A stretch of DNA of 64,000 nucleotides from Aspergillus flavus. Taxonomy: Eukaryota; Ascomycota; Eurotiomycetes; Eurotiales; Aspergillaceae. The stretch lies in NCBI RefSeq assembly GCF_009017415.1, contig NC_092403.1, positions 1,178,001 to 1,242,000 on the forward strand, written 5' to 3'. The notes under the pieces are model-generated. The model saw nothing but the letters and a program-made list of their open reading frames with translations. It was not told the DNA's origin and ran no database searches. Below are positions 44,442-54,562 of the stretch, one piece after another; within the stretch, counting starts at the first letter, position 1, and each line of letters begins with the position of its first letter. The position numbers and the translations under genes are program-made.

Positions 44442-46406
44442 AGCGAGCGTCCAAGATTATGGTAGTGGAAGTGTAGTAGGCACCTGGACACCGGTGTTAA
44501 GTTTGCGTGGTTAACGGACGAAACAAGTCCAAGATAGCAGTAGTGCATGCTTGCTTTTAAGTCTGGCCAAACCTCGCCATGGAGGAAGTTGTACTTATGT
44601 CCATGTCGATTTCACAATAACAATCCCAATGGCTCCATTTTTGACATGTCGCTTGCTTCTATGATCCCCGATAGGGTTCGGTCATTAGCCAGTCAGGGTG
44701 GTCATAGCAAAAGCACGGACGATGATCTTCGCACCACCGGCTTCCCCGGTAGAATCTGGAAGTGTTCCGATAACTTTCCTCAGACGGCGATCCCATGGGT
44801 TCATATTAGTTGCACTAATTAATAAACGGATCATCAATGGTAATGATGCATCATGCATTGCTACTCCTGATACTTGGAATGCATCCAGCCAGAATGTAAC
44901 CCTATCGTCAACAGGGTACATCGAGGAAATATTGGAATAGCCAATGGCTGTACAGGTCTGGTCCAACATGATCTTCAATATTTACATGATACCTCAATTG
45001 GCGAAATATTCCATTGTCCAAAATGGGCTGTGACAAGGAGAAGGAGTCTTGGCATTTTATTGGTTGGAGTATACAGGCGCACTATGAATCATAGGCCTAT
45101 AAAGGGCCGAATCCAATGTCACTAGACATGATTCGAAAGATGAAACCCCTTGCGTTACTTCCATCGAAGCTACATGCTAGTTGATTAAGCAGGGTCAGAA
45201 ATATTGAACAAATCGCTGGTCAAGATGTTGGTTCCACGGATCTAACACCTACCTCCCCCAGCACAATGTTAACTTTTAATTGTCAATACTAAGAATAAAT
45301 ATATGTGCTCGTGTAAGTGTGGACAGGACCTTGGGTCATTGTATATAACAACCAATCATCGTCCACCTTTTGGTTAAATTCACTGGGAGGCAAGTTGAGT
45401 GAAAAGACAAAGCGGCAACGCGGTTGATCGGTCCTGTAACTCAGGGTCTTGTCTATTGTGGATGACGTGGCTGATGTATGGGTCATGCAATGTTGATATA
45501 GCTACCGTGGGGGAGGGACAACGGCATCGTGAAGGGAAGAAAGTCCATGACCAACGTTGACGTGTAACAGGTCAGCGCTATGCAGCAACCAGGGGGGTCT
45601 CCCACTGTGCGGACCCAAGGACCAGGTGGTAGGGTGGGAGAAAAAACTGGTTGACTGTGAGATGGGATCTCTTAGTGCTATGTTGCAGGTTGTGCCGTTC
45701 GTGATTGATCATGATTGGCGGAATTCATTCGCGGAAGACGTGCTAGTATGATCAACTATGCCACAATTAGCTATGATGATCATTATGTGGGGGTGAAAGT
45801 GGACATGTCAGATACACGGTGGCTTCGGTTGAGAACACGGGAGCCATAGCTCTACGGAGTAATGTCTCGGCATTCGTGTTGGAGGTGAGCGACGCATTGA
45901 TTCCATGGGAGAATTGCGGCACTGAACCTTATCCATGACAGGTGGTCTGAGCTATATTTACGGAGGAATATATTGGCCTCGGAAGCATATCGTCTTGGAT
46001 GTATGTACACTTTGTAACCTTGACAGCCGAACGCCGTAGATCGTCGCATCGTTCCGATGGTGCAGGTAGCAATTGGAGATTTGACTTTCTTTATGCCCCT
46101 GATGCATTGGCTCCAATTTCAGGTGGGGGCACCAAATGTGATTCCTCAGTCACTCCAGCCCTAAGCACTCACCACAGGTAGAGCGTCGGGTGGGTTCCGC
46201 AGCATACAAGACACCATCTCGCACTACTAGTGCACTTGTACAATAATGATTGGCGTTGCTGCAGAAGCCACCCCCTCGCACTCCACATGTCACACTTCGA
46301 GAACGATCTATAAGTTAATTACCAGGTCCCAGCTGCGATCGTGCTGGCAAGGATACGCTGTCTTCATTCTTCATTGTCATCTGCTTCAAACATCGTCCCA
46401 TTCAAA
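44442..46406. other. intergenic between divergent genes
   Basis: Nearly 2 kb between the rhodopsin-like gene and the O-methyltransferase. A 97-codon minus frame at 44685-44978 lacks motifs and splice partners. No gene is supported. Confidence 0.5.
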
Positions 46407-47866
46407 ATGGGCAGCATCGATCCAAATTTCGATCCCATCCAGGAGGAACTGGACCAGGTCATTGCTGCCGCTACGAGGTACAAGGAGCGTTTATCTGAGG
46501 CAGACAGCTACGATGCGAGATACGATCTTATGGCAAAGGCCGGGCGCCTCTATCAAACCATACGCGGGCCTGCAGATATGGTTTTTTCTAAGTTTGAGGA
46601 TGTATGAGAAGCAGACAGAATACATATCTTCTAGGTTCAAATGTAGCATGATCTAACTAATTGACGATGTATATGACTAGGCAGCGAATATGGGAGCAAT
46701 CAGAGCGCTCCTTGAAGCAGGCGTCTTTCATGTCATCCCTGCAGGAGGGGAGAGTATTTCCGCAAAGGAAATTTCAGCAAAGACAGGAGTGGACAAAGAG
46801 GTGATAGGTGCGTATCATAGTCACACATCTGGTCGTGACATGCGTCTGATAACAAAACATAGTGCGACTCATGCGCGCGGTGACCCCGATGGGACCCTTC
46901 CGAGAGACCGGAGAAGAGGAATACGCCCACACGCCATTTTCAGAGATCTATATGGCACCCCAAATGATGGCGGTCTATAAACTAATGTAAGTGATATTGT
47001 TCTTGCGATCTGATAACAGACTGTCTAACAGGGTACAATTAGGGTGGATGAATACTTCACACCTATGTTAAGAAATCATGAATTTTTGCGCCAACAGAAC
47101 TGGCAGAACAACTTCCGTCTGCGAAATAACCCTTATACATTTGTACAAAACTGCGAAGGGGAAACTATGTTTGAACACATATCGAAGTTCCCCGACCGCT
47201 TTACGACCTTCAATGAGGCCATGGTAGCCCAAGACTCAGGACTGATTGCAATTGGCCTCTATCCCTTTGCGGACGAATTGAGTAAGTTAGCTGAGGACAA
47301 CACGGCTACCATTGTCGATGTGGGAGGGGGCCGGGGTCACATCTTGCGTCAAATTAAGAAAAGCGCTCCTGAGCTGAAGGGAAAGTTCATACTCCAGGAC
47401 CAGGCCACCGTTATCGCAGACAATGGAACAGAAACGCAACCGTATGGCATCGAAGCCATGGCACATGATTTTTTCCAGCCACAACCTATTAAAGGTAGGC
47501 ACAAGTCCCTCATAGAATACGTTACTTGCTGCGATGGCTGACCATTCAACAGGGGCGCTGGTCTACTATATTCGCCGATGTCTCCACGACTGGCCCGATG
47601 AGCCAGAATCAAGGCAGATTCTGGAGAACCTGGCTGCAGCAATGGATCCCGAAAAGTCCCGGGTGTTGATCACCGAATATATCTTGCCAGAAGTTGGCTC
47701 CAACATGTTTCATGCGTGGATGGACCACACTATGATGACGTTTGCTGGACGGGAACGCACAGAGAAAGATTGGGAGCGTCTACTGGATATATCTGGTCTA
47801 AAGTTGGTCAAGGTGTGGAGAGCTCCAGGAATACCGGTCGGCGTTGTTGAGGCTCGCTTGAAGTAA
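46407..47866 (+). CDS. SAM-dependent O-methyltransferase (403 aa)
   Basis: Five exons: 46407-46601, 46681-46807, 46863-46986, 47043-47494 and 47553-47866. The introns are 79, 55, 56 and 58 nt. The N-terminal part is a winged-helix dimerisation domain (ANMGAIRALLEAGVFHVIP, SISAKEISAKTGVDKEVI). It is followed by the Rossmann domain with SAM motif I VDVGGGRG (about 240-247), the FILQDQ motif and HDFF. The catalytic histidine is His311 in RRCLHDW, with the AWMDHTMMTFAGRERT region lining the active site. This is the plant-caffeate-type OMT fold used by fungal secondary-metabolite OMTs (for example sterigmatocystin and related aromatic O-methylations). The acceptor should be a phenolic hydroxyl. 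No backbone synthase lies in the window. Tyrosinase and arylsulfotransferase genes lie 5-11 kb downstream and could act on similar phenolics, which is speculative. Confidence 0.92.
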
Positions 47867-48453
47867 GACATGAATGAGACAAGCTATGATTTGATACGAT
47901 CAGAGGATAATAACAATGAATACTCTTTTAACCCTCTCCAGGTATGGTTTGGTATTTCGTCGAAACGATAGTATTTCCTTTTGATGGAGTGTTGGCATTA
48001 TTCTACTTGGCTGTGTTTACAGTATTCTTATTATGGCTCTCGAGCTTTACTACCTTCCCATCCGATAGTGATTATCAACCCCCTCACCCCCTAATAGTCT
48101 TACTCAGTTGGGGAGGAAACAGACACATCTTTCAGTTTCCTGCAGTTTCACCTGAGATTGATATGCAATCTTGTGGGGAACACCCTCTCTTGGAAGGGTC
48201 TTTATCGATAGCGATCTTGTTGACTGGAGCTAGGTGCTATAGACGTAATGATACTGTGTATACCCTACTGTCAAATTGGTACCTATGGTATAGCAATACG
48301 GAAAAAGCAACGCAAGGTTCTGTGTATTATAGATAACTGCATACAAGCGCAGATAGCAACGATCATATTGTGATTAAAACAGAACCCCCATATCCTCGCC
48401 ATTTTTTCCTGCTGCAGTATTCTTTGTAGCCAGAAGCCCAAGGACATGGGGCC
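47867..48453. other. intergenic between convergent genes
   Basis: No gene was seen. A hydrophobic frame at 47944-48336 overlaps the 3' flank and has no other support. Confidence 0.5.
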
Positions 48454-49722
48454 TCAGACCAGTTCTAAATCGCGGTGCTTGCTAAATAACTTCCAGTAAC
48501 GCTCGCTGAGTTGGGGGTCGTTAGCCCAATCGGCAGATGCAGCCTCTATGGAGTTCATTTCAGCTTTAAGCTGACGTTTTTCTTTTTCCCGTGCCTCCTC
48601 CTCTCCTGAGTCGATCTCATACATCCACCATCCTGCCACCGGCTGAATAGTATTCAAAGATCCAGCTTCCTGGCCACTGGCACTTGTTATCGGTGTCGCT
48701 TCGATTCCGACCAGACCGGCGAGCATTTTGGTCATGTAAACATTACCGAAGTCGTCGACTTTCACAGGAACAGTGTTATAACCAGAAGGAATCTCATCCG
48801 TATCTACCCGGTGATACCAGATACCGTCTAGATTGCCACCTAGACCGTTGGCCACGGTGTCCTGGCGATAGAGGGGCCTCCCCTCGGCATCCCAAAAGCA
48901 AAATGCTGTAACCCAGCCAGACAAATAGCTAGGGCCACTACCGCCACCCTGACTATGGACAGACCTTTGCCAGAAGTCCACGGTATCAGGAGAGGAGGGG
49001 TTATCGAATGATGAGATGAAGTGCTGGAGAATGGGCCGGAGAAGGGTTGTAAATTGTGTCGGTTCCTCACCCAACTCAGGAATCTTGTCGATCTTTGATA
49101 GTAGCAGAACCCAGTCATCCCGCTCGCCGAGCAACGTCACGCTGGGGATACCGCACATGAGACACATCTTATAGGAGAAATATTTCTGCAGGACGCCCAT
49201 CATCAAAATGGCCGAGACGATTTTATCAGATGTGGTGGTTGTGCTGAAAGCCGGCATGATCCATTCTCGCAGCTCCGGGTCCTTGACGTTCTCCTGAATC
49301 TGCTCTGTCATTGCCATCGCTAGAGCCCCAAAGTCTCGTATTGCACTTTTGACTGTGAGTTCTTTCTGTCCCTCATGCGAAACGAAGTATGATCTTAGTT
49401 CTTCGGCATGCGCGTTGACGTAGAAGCCGAGTTGGGATAGGATGGAAAACCACACATCTTCCGGGCGGAGGACAAGGTTATAATGACTGCTGTACGCCGA
49501 AAAGATTGCCCGGACAAGACCGTTTTCTGATGGTGTGATATGGCGATCCTGTAGGTCGTGCGTGTCATAGAACGGGAGCTTTTCGAAAGAACTTTGGACA
49601 ATTCGTTTGGAGCGTCTGTAATCTCTAGGAGACGTTCTTTCGAGGAATTCTCCCGGAGTGGTGGCCTTTTGGGCCCACCACTTCTCTGCTTCGTGCTTTG
49701 CAACTTTGAAAGTGACAGGCAT
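48454..49722 (-). CDS. DUF4419 domain protein (422 aa)
   Basis: Single exon. The frame is open to 49791, but the Met at 49722 (MPVTFKVAKHEAEKWW) is preferred because the extension is His/Ser/Cys-rich and a TATA element lies about 150 bp upstream. The DUF4419 hallmarks are present: the HNLVLRPEDVWFSILSQL-type block (here SHYNLVLRPEDVWFSILSQL), FYVNAHAEELR, the CGIPSVTLLGERDDWVLLLSKI block and the SGWVTAFCFWD segment. The C-terminal region contains AGLVGIEATP and a GWWMYEI motif. The function of the family is unknown in fungi and animals. No signal peptide or membrane span was seen. The Glu/Lys-rich stretch near residues 375-390 could be a short coiled coil. It is intron-less in contrast to most neighbours. 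Confidence 0.88.
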   Translation of the reverse strand: MPVTFKVAKHEAEKWWAQKATTPGEFLERTSPRDYRRSKRIVQSSFEKLPFYDTHDLQDRHITPSENGLVRAIFSAYSSHYNLVLRPEDVWFSILSQLGFYVNAHAEELRSYFVSHEGQKELTVKSAIRDFGALAMAMTEQIQENVKDPELREWIMPAFSTTTTSDKIVSAILMMGVLQKYFSYKMCLMCGIPSVTLLGERDDWVLLLSKIDKIPELGEEPTQFTTLLRPILQHFISSFDNPSSPDTVDFWQRSVHSQGGGSGPSYLSGWVTAFCFWDAEGRPLYRQDTVANGLGGNLDGIWYHRVDTDEIPSGYNTVPVKVDDFGNVYMTKMLAGLVGIEATPITSASGQEAGSLNTIQPVAGWWMYEIDSGEEEAREKEKRQLKAEMNSIEAASADWANDPQLSERYWKLFSKHRDLELV

Positions 49723-49868
49723 ACTGATTTGTCTGTCCTTGCTTTGATGGAATGAAATAATATGTCGTACTGGGCATAAACTGTGTGCCAAACACAGGAG
49801 GATAGACAGCTGGCAAGAAAGGTAGAAAATGATGAAGGAGGGAGGGTGAGGGGCAGCTTGGAGATTTC

Positions 49869-49876
49869 TTTATATA
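49869..49876 (-). promoter_or_regulatory. TATA element of the DUF4419 gene
   Basis: TATATAAA on the minus strand about 150 bp upstream of the start at 49722. Supported by position and sequence only. Confidence 0.4.
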
Positions 49877-50374
49877 AACTTTTCCACGTCGCCCTCTTGT
49901 CGATCATTATGTACTGTATCTCAGATTTCTGATGGTGGGGCGGGCAGTTCCTTGTAACGACAGCGGGTTTCAGAAAGTTACCTTTGTATACTCCAGCTTT
50001 ACTATATTTTAAACTATAGAAAGACTATCGTGAACTTCGTTCTTTTATACATATATCCACTATAGATATTTATCTTTTTTTGTCCTCCTTTGTCATTTTC
50101 TTCTTTTTTCTGTCTTTGTTTTGCTCTAACTGAGTGCAGTTAAAATCCCCCTGAAAATGTATTGCAATTACAATACATGAAGGAGGTGGGGAACAATCGC
50201 TAGGACTCGCCACTAAGAGTGCGGCTGAGAAACTCATGAGGCTGTGTACCTCGTGATGTGGAGACTTGATGTCCAATATCATGTCAATATTCAGGTGAAA
50301 GCCAGCTGAACACAGTTTGCTTTGATTCAGCTATTCCTATGACGTATGATCCTCAGGAGTATTCATAACATAAG

Positions 50375-50480
50375 ATGTCAGTCACCTGACGCAAAGTCAT
50401 GTAATGGCTTTCTCTGTTTATCAGATAGTTGAATAACACACATCAATCTACCTCCCAGTCCTCCAGCTCTATCGTAAGAC
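50375..50480. repeat. dispersed repeat segment, possible LTR remnant (copy B)
   Basis: The counterpart of the 18961-19130 segment, in the same orientation. The core at 50383-50413 matches copy A at 27 of 31 aligned positions. TGTCAG directly precedes the CACCTGACGC block, as in some fungal LTR starts. It is truncated or strongly diverged after about 100 bp. Confidence 0.4.
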
Positions 50481-50755
50481 ATCATGAATATATAGTTCAC
50501 TAGTGTCTGACTCACGATAAAACGTGAACAATGACTTGTGAGTGGGGGACATTCCGGAAATTATATTCGGACAGAAATGTCTATGGTTTTACAGAGTGTA
50601 GCATATTCCCGAGATCTATCGTCATTATGGTATGGTATTCACTCAATGGGTCATTCTGAACAAAGAGTGACATCACTTCAGACCGTTTCAAAGGTAAATG
50701 ATTCTCAAAGGAAGAAAGCTACCTACCTTCATAGCCCTTGACTGTACCAGGCAGT

Positions 50756-51610
50756 ATGACCTTGAATATGGGGCAAGGCGATCAGAAGCCGACATTGTCA
50801 ACTGCGACCCTCCCAAAGAACACCCCGCAGATTATTGGAGACACCGCTAGAAACCTCAGGAGGTGTACCCAAAGGGAGATCAGGCATGGCAATGTGGGGG
50901 GTTATATCCTGGGCACTCATGTGCCGCCTGAACTTGTTGACCCGGAACTCGACGACCATCGGGGTACATTTGGAATCAAATGCCGGGTAACTTATGATAC
51001 CAAAACCCAGCTGATGATCGCTCAAATCCCATGCAATCCTCACATAATTGCCGTGGGACATTTTGGACAAAAGATTATGATGCAAAGTTTCAGGAAGGGC
51101 GATCACAGCGAGTTGATGGGGATCGGTAGCGTAACCTTGATAGATGGAAATCTTCAAAAGGAGCCAGCCGCATGTTATTCCCCACGCACTCTCCCGCCGG
51201 AAAGAACAAGAAAATGGTGGCCAACTCTCGTTGTGGAAAGCGGCTGGTACGAAAATCTGGCCCACTTACAAATGGACGCAAACATATGGATCGGAAGGTC
51301 TGAGGCTAATGTCAAAGTGGTGATTTTGATATCTATGACGAAGGACCGAGATGCACTCGTTCTGGAGAAGTGGGTTCCAGGAAACCCACCACAAACCGGA
51401 TCTTGTGCTCGGTTTTTCGCCTATAGGGAACAATCGGTTAGGATCTTTCGTTATGGGAACGGGGTTGTAAGAACTACTGGTGATCCTCTAATCATCCGCT
51501 TCGAGGAAGTCTTTCTACGCCCTCCGAATTCACCCCTCGAGCAAGACTACGAGCTCGGCCAGGCGGCACTTATCTCCATCGCAGAGGGCGCATGGAATAT
51601 GCCCATCTAG
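50756..51610 (+). CDS. hypothetical protein with PD-(D/E)XK-like core (284 aa)
   Basis: Single open frame. The ATG at 50756 is the first in frame; the apparent upstream start is a TTG. The middle contains WPTLVVESGWYENLAHLQMD, then an alternating hydrophobic strand VKVVILIS and later LVLEKW. This arrangement (E in LVVE, Q/D-bearing helix, strand with K) resembles the fungal hypothetical family with a restriction-endonuclease-like fold. It often appears in basidiomycete and ascomycete genomes with wording such as WPTLVVEVGYSES. The nuclease residues are not fully convincing, so activity should not be assumed. The N-terminal 40 residues are low-complexity. The C-terminal part (LIIRFEEVFLRPP) is typical of the same family. 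Its convergent neighbour at 51530-52228 is a weak frame with kinase-like traces. Confidence 0.6.
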   Translation: MTLNMGQGDQKPTLSTATLPKNTPQIIGDTARNLRRCTQREIRHGNVGGYILGTHVPPELVDPELDDHRGTFGIKCRVTYDTKTQLMIAQIPCNPHIIAVGHFGQKIMMQSFRKGDHSELMGIGSVTLIDGNLQKEPAACYSPRTLPPERTRKWWPTLVVESGWYENLAHLQMDANIWIGRSEANVKVVILISMTKDRDALVLEKWVPGNPPQTGSCARFFAYREQSVRIFRYGNGVVRTTGDPLIIRFEEVFLRPPNSPLEQDYELGQAALISIAEGAWNMPI

Positions 51611-52297
51611 AACTATATTTACTGCCATGGCTCGGCTGCCACCCTCTGTCCCACAGGCTTGAGTTAAGGGTTTTACTTGGTATACGGATAAAGGTGACTG
51701 TGTGTTAGCTAAAGTGTAAGCTTTATACTCATGACACCCCTTTACCCAGTTACTTAAGCTATGCTTAGACAGGGCAATTGCAAAGGATACCATTTGATCA
51801 GCGAATGGTGATAGCTTGGACAGAGACCTCGTAGCGTCTCGGCTGGTATCGGATCCCCAGGGGATTTTTCCTTTTGTTCCTCCCGTAACTGCCCCTTTCT
51901 CCGAGTGCTCAACTATACTCGATCTACCATCAGTCAAATTGCATTTGGAAACGTATCGTTCCTTGGAGGGGGAAATATGCGAGTTTGGATAGTCGGGTGC
52001 AAAGATTTTATTAGGCCTGGCTATTATGTTTGAATATCTTATACCCCGATCTGAATGACAAGCTTGCGCCGGAGATAATATACCAGAATCCCCATGATAC
52101 ACCTCCTGAAGTCCATATGTCCTATCGCGTGGCCCTATTCCATTGAAGTACATACATTGTCCTACACAATACAGTAACCTGACGATCAGCGATGAGTGCC
52201 TATGTAAGGTCTGAGGTGAAATCAACATTATAAATTTAAAATCTAGTTTATATTACTCTAAATCACATGCCCGTTTCACAAGGGCCTGTCCTATCAT
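51611..52297. other. intergenic; weak kinase-like remnant on minus strand
   Basis: A 232-codon minus frame (51530-52228) contains HSDRGIRYSNIIARP, reminiscent of the HRDIRxxNII catalytic loop of fungal kinases. It is interrupted by extra residues, lacks the Gly-rich loop, the Lys and a clear DFG, and overlaps the end of the neighbouring gene. If real it is a decayed fragment. Confidence 0.35.
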
Positions 52298-53905
52298 TCA
52301 CTCCGTAATTTCAGTAAAGCTAGTTGCGAGAGAAGGGAGTGTCTTGACAAGAACATCCCCATTATCACCAATCGCCTCTGCGTAAAACTTCACATCATTT
52401 GCAGGACTGTATTCGCTCTCCCAAAGGAAGGATGTTTCAAACGACGTTCTGCTCTGCTCCCCAAGATACTGCGTCTCACCTTCTTGAACCTGGTAAAACC
52501 TCCAGACCTTCGTTTCAGTATCTCCGTTCCAGGAAACATATAACCGAGTGGTATTGGCTGAGTCCACGTATGCCGCAAGAGCTGGAGCTTCACTCGGTGT
52601 ACCAGTCCAATTGGCTAGGAACCCACGGTAGCTGACCGCATCTTCGATGAACGCATGATAGAGGATTTCATTGTCGGCATTAAATTGCGTGAAGGCACCT
52701 GCAGACCCCCAGCTAACAAACAAGTTGTCGTTCGCAAGCAGTTGAGTGTTACCCTGAGAATTAGCCTCCAGGCCATATGGGGCTGTGGCTTTGCGAATGA
52801 CGGTTGCCGTGTTATCCGTGTGGTTGAGCTGGACAAACAGGGCTCTGGAGACGTTGTTGAAGGTTATTTCACCGTTGCCTGAGTTGTCAAAGAAGGATAT
52901 CACGTCGATATTGCCGGACTGCGATCGCCAGCGGGCGTCGTGCTGAAAGCCAAATGTGAAATCTTGGGTAAATGTGGAGTGGTTGCCACCGAGTTGCCAG
53001 ATAATGGAGCCGTCGGTTCCGTTGATCTTGAATATCGTGCTGAAGTGTCGTGACGAGACGAGGTAGTTTCCATCATTGTCTTTGTCGATGCTGTTAATGT
53101 GAACGTAATCCCAGGTTTGGGCAGAGGAGAGTCCGCTGTTGCTAGCGCTTGAACCCAGTGCATTTAACGAATCTAAATGCCATACAGTGAGAAAGAGTCT
53201 CGGTGCTTAGATAAAGATGCTAGAGTGGAACTTACCTGCAGGATCGAGATAGTCCAGGGAGTTCCACTCAAACACTAGCTCTCCAGTTGCGATATCAAAT
53301 TCTGTTCCCTCGTTAATGAAATGCATACTCCAAAGAATATCCTAGAGTAACAAACCTTGGAAGAGCCCGTTTCCAAGCCATTGCTGGGACGAATTGCCAC
53401 CCCACAGTGTCAGGTTTGCAATGGTTGGAAGATAAATTTCCACAAGAGCAGTCTTGTCATTGACAACGGTAAATTCGTGAATCGATGGGATATGGTGATT
53501 TCCAGTCCTGGTTGATATGAGATGTTCATAGTTCTGGTCGAGCAGCACATGTTGGCCAACCCCCTCGCCATGATTTTGGTCCATCGTTCCCTGGAAGCCC
53601 TGGAGGACAGTCTTCCCATTGTATGTAGTGGGATGGAAGTTCGCCACAAACCCTGAGTAGTACCCAACGCCGGACCACACTAAATCACCGTCCTTTCGGT
53701 AGATATAAGCGCCAGGCTGTGGGATGGTATTGGCGTAGGGAGCAACAAACACATACTCCGAGCCATTGGCGTCGGGCGCAGGCACGGTGATATTCAACTT
53801 GGGGACTGTGAGATCCGGACGAGATCGGTATTGTCCATCTGCTGAACTGAAGGGCAAACCCGCCGCTGCTGCTAACAGCAGACTATATTGAGTGACCAAC
53901 CCCAT
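52298..53905 (-). CDS. secreted arylsulfotransferase (ASST) family protein (496 aa)
   Basis: Three exons: 53905-53356, 53301-53236 and 53172-52298. Intron 1 (54 nt, GTTTGT donor, AACAG acceptor) contains an in-frame stop; the join restores LFQEFDIATGELVFEWNSLD, the conserved blade segment. Intron 2 is 63 nt. A signal peptide covers residues 1-23. The rest is a beta-propeller of the arylsulfotransferase type: YIYRKDGDLVWSG, HHIPSIHEFTVV, WDYVHINSIDKDNDGNYLVSSRH and IIWQLGGNHSTF with FQHDARWR follow in order. The His and Asp/Asn-rich motifs around HINSIDKD and FQHDARW match the ASST active-site region. Many NxS/T sequons fit secretion. Bacterial ASSTs transfer sulfate between phenols without PAPS; fungal activity is poorly known. 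The length is normal (about 500-600 aa). Confidence 0.88.
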
Positions 53906-54562
53906 TGTTTTGTCCTTGATAAGTCTTTTAAATGGTAGAAATAGGCCAGTTGTTTCCCTTATCTATCCAGTATTTCACGAGCCAGGCATTGGCTACCCTT
54001 TGTATTTATAACTTTGATATTTCCTTTTTCTTTTCATCATCCTACCGAGCTATTGTGCCTTCGGAACTTGTAAACAGCGCACTTAGATCGATAACGCCAT
54101 TGGCATAAAGTCTGAGCAATTATTAATCTCGCTTATATGCAGCTAAAGTGTGGTCTATGCATTATTTGCCGAGCATATACACGTTCTGATAAGATATCTG
54201 CCGGTCGTAGGTTTACTAGTCCTTGTATCATCGAGCTCGTCCATGACGCGATCCCGGGCTGGATGAAGTAACCGAACATAACTGCATTTATTCGACTATC
54301 ATCGTTGGTACCTGTCAACCTCGCGACCACAAAGCTTATTGTCCCTTTTTATGCATTATGGCGATAGAACATTAAGGTCTTGCAGTTTATGCCTCCGCAA
54401 ATATATAGAACAGCGAAACAGAATATTCCTGGCTCAGGTCACTTGGCCGTAAACCCCATTCACCAAAACCATCCTCCAAATGCTATTAGTGAGTCAATAA
54501 ATGCTTTCTGGCGAGCCGTCGAAACTGGGACTTCGTTGTTAGGATGTTGCCCTAGATGCTGG
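53906..54562. other. intergenic
   Basis: Promoter of the arylsulfotransferase gene and 3' flank of the HET gene. Nothing else was seen. Confidence 0.5.
54005..54010 (-). promoter_or_regulatory. TATA element of the arylsulfotransferase gene
   Basis: TATAAA on the minus strand 100 bp upstream of the start at 53905, followed by a T/C-rich leader. Assigned by position. Confidence 0.4.

Larger units (their letters stand above)
49723..50755. other. intergenic with second dispersed-repeat copy
   Basis: 1 kb between divergent genes. Contains AT-rich and pyrimidine-rich tracts and the repeat segment at about 50375-50480. No gene was seen. Confidence 0.5.

Noticed and set aside
44685..44978. 97-codon minus-strand frame upstream of the O-methyltransferase
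   Set aside because: Mixed composition, no recognisable domain and no supporting splice sites.
51530..52228. 232-codon minus-strand frame called as a kinase
   Set aside because: Only one loop looks kinase-like and is disrupted; Gly-rich loop, Lys and DFG are not found, and it overlaps another gene. Kept only as a possible remnant.
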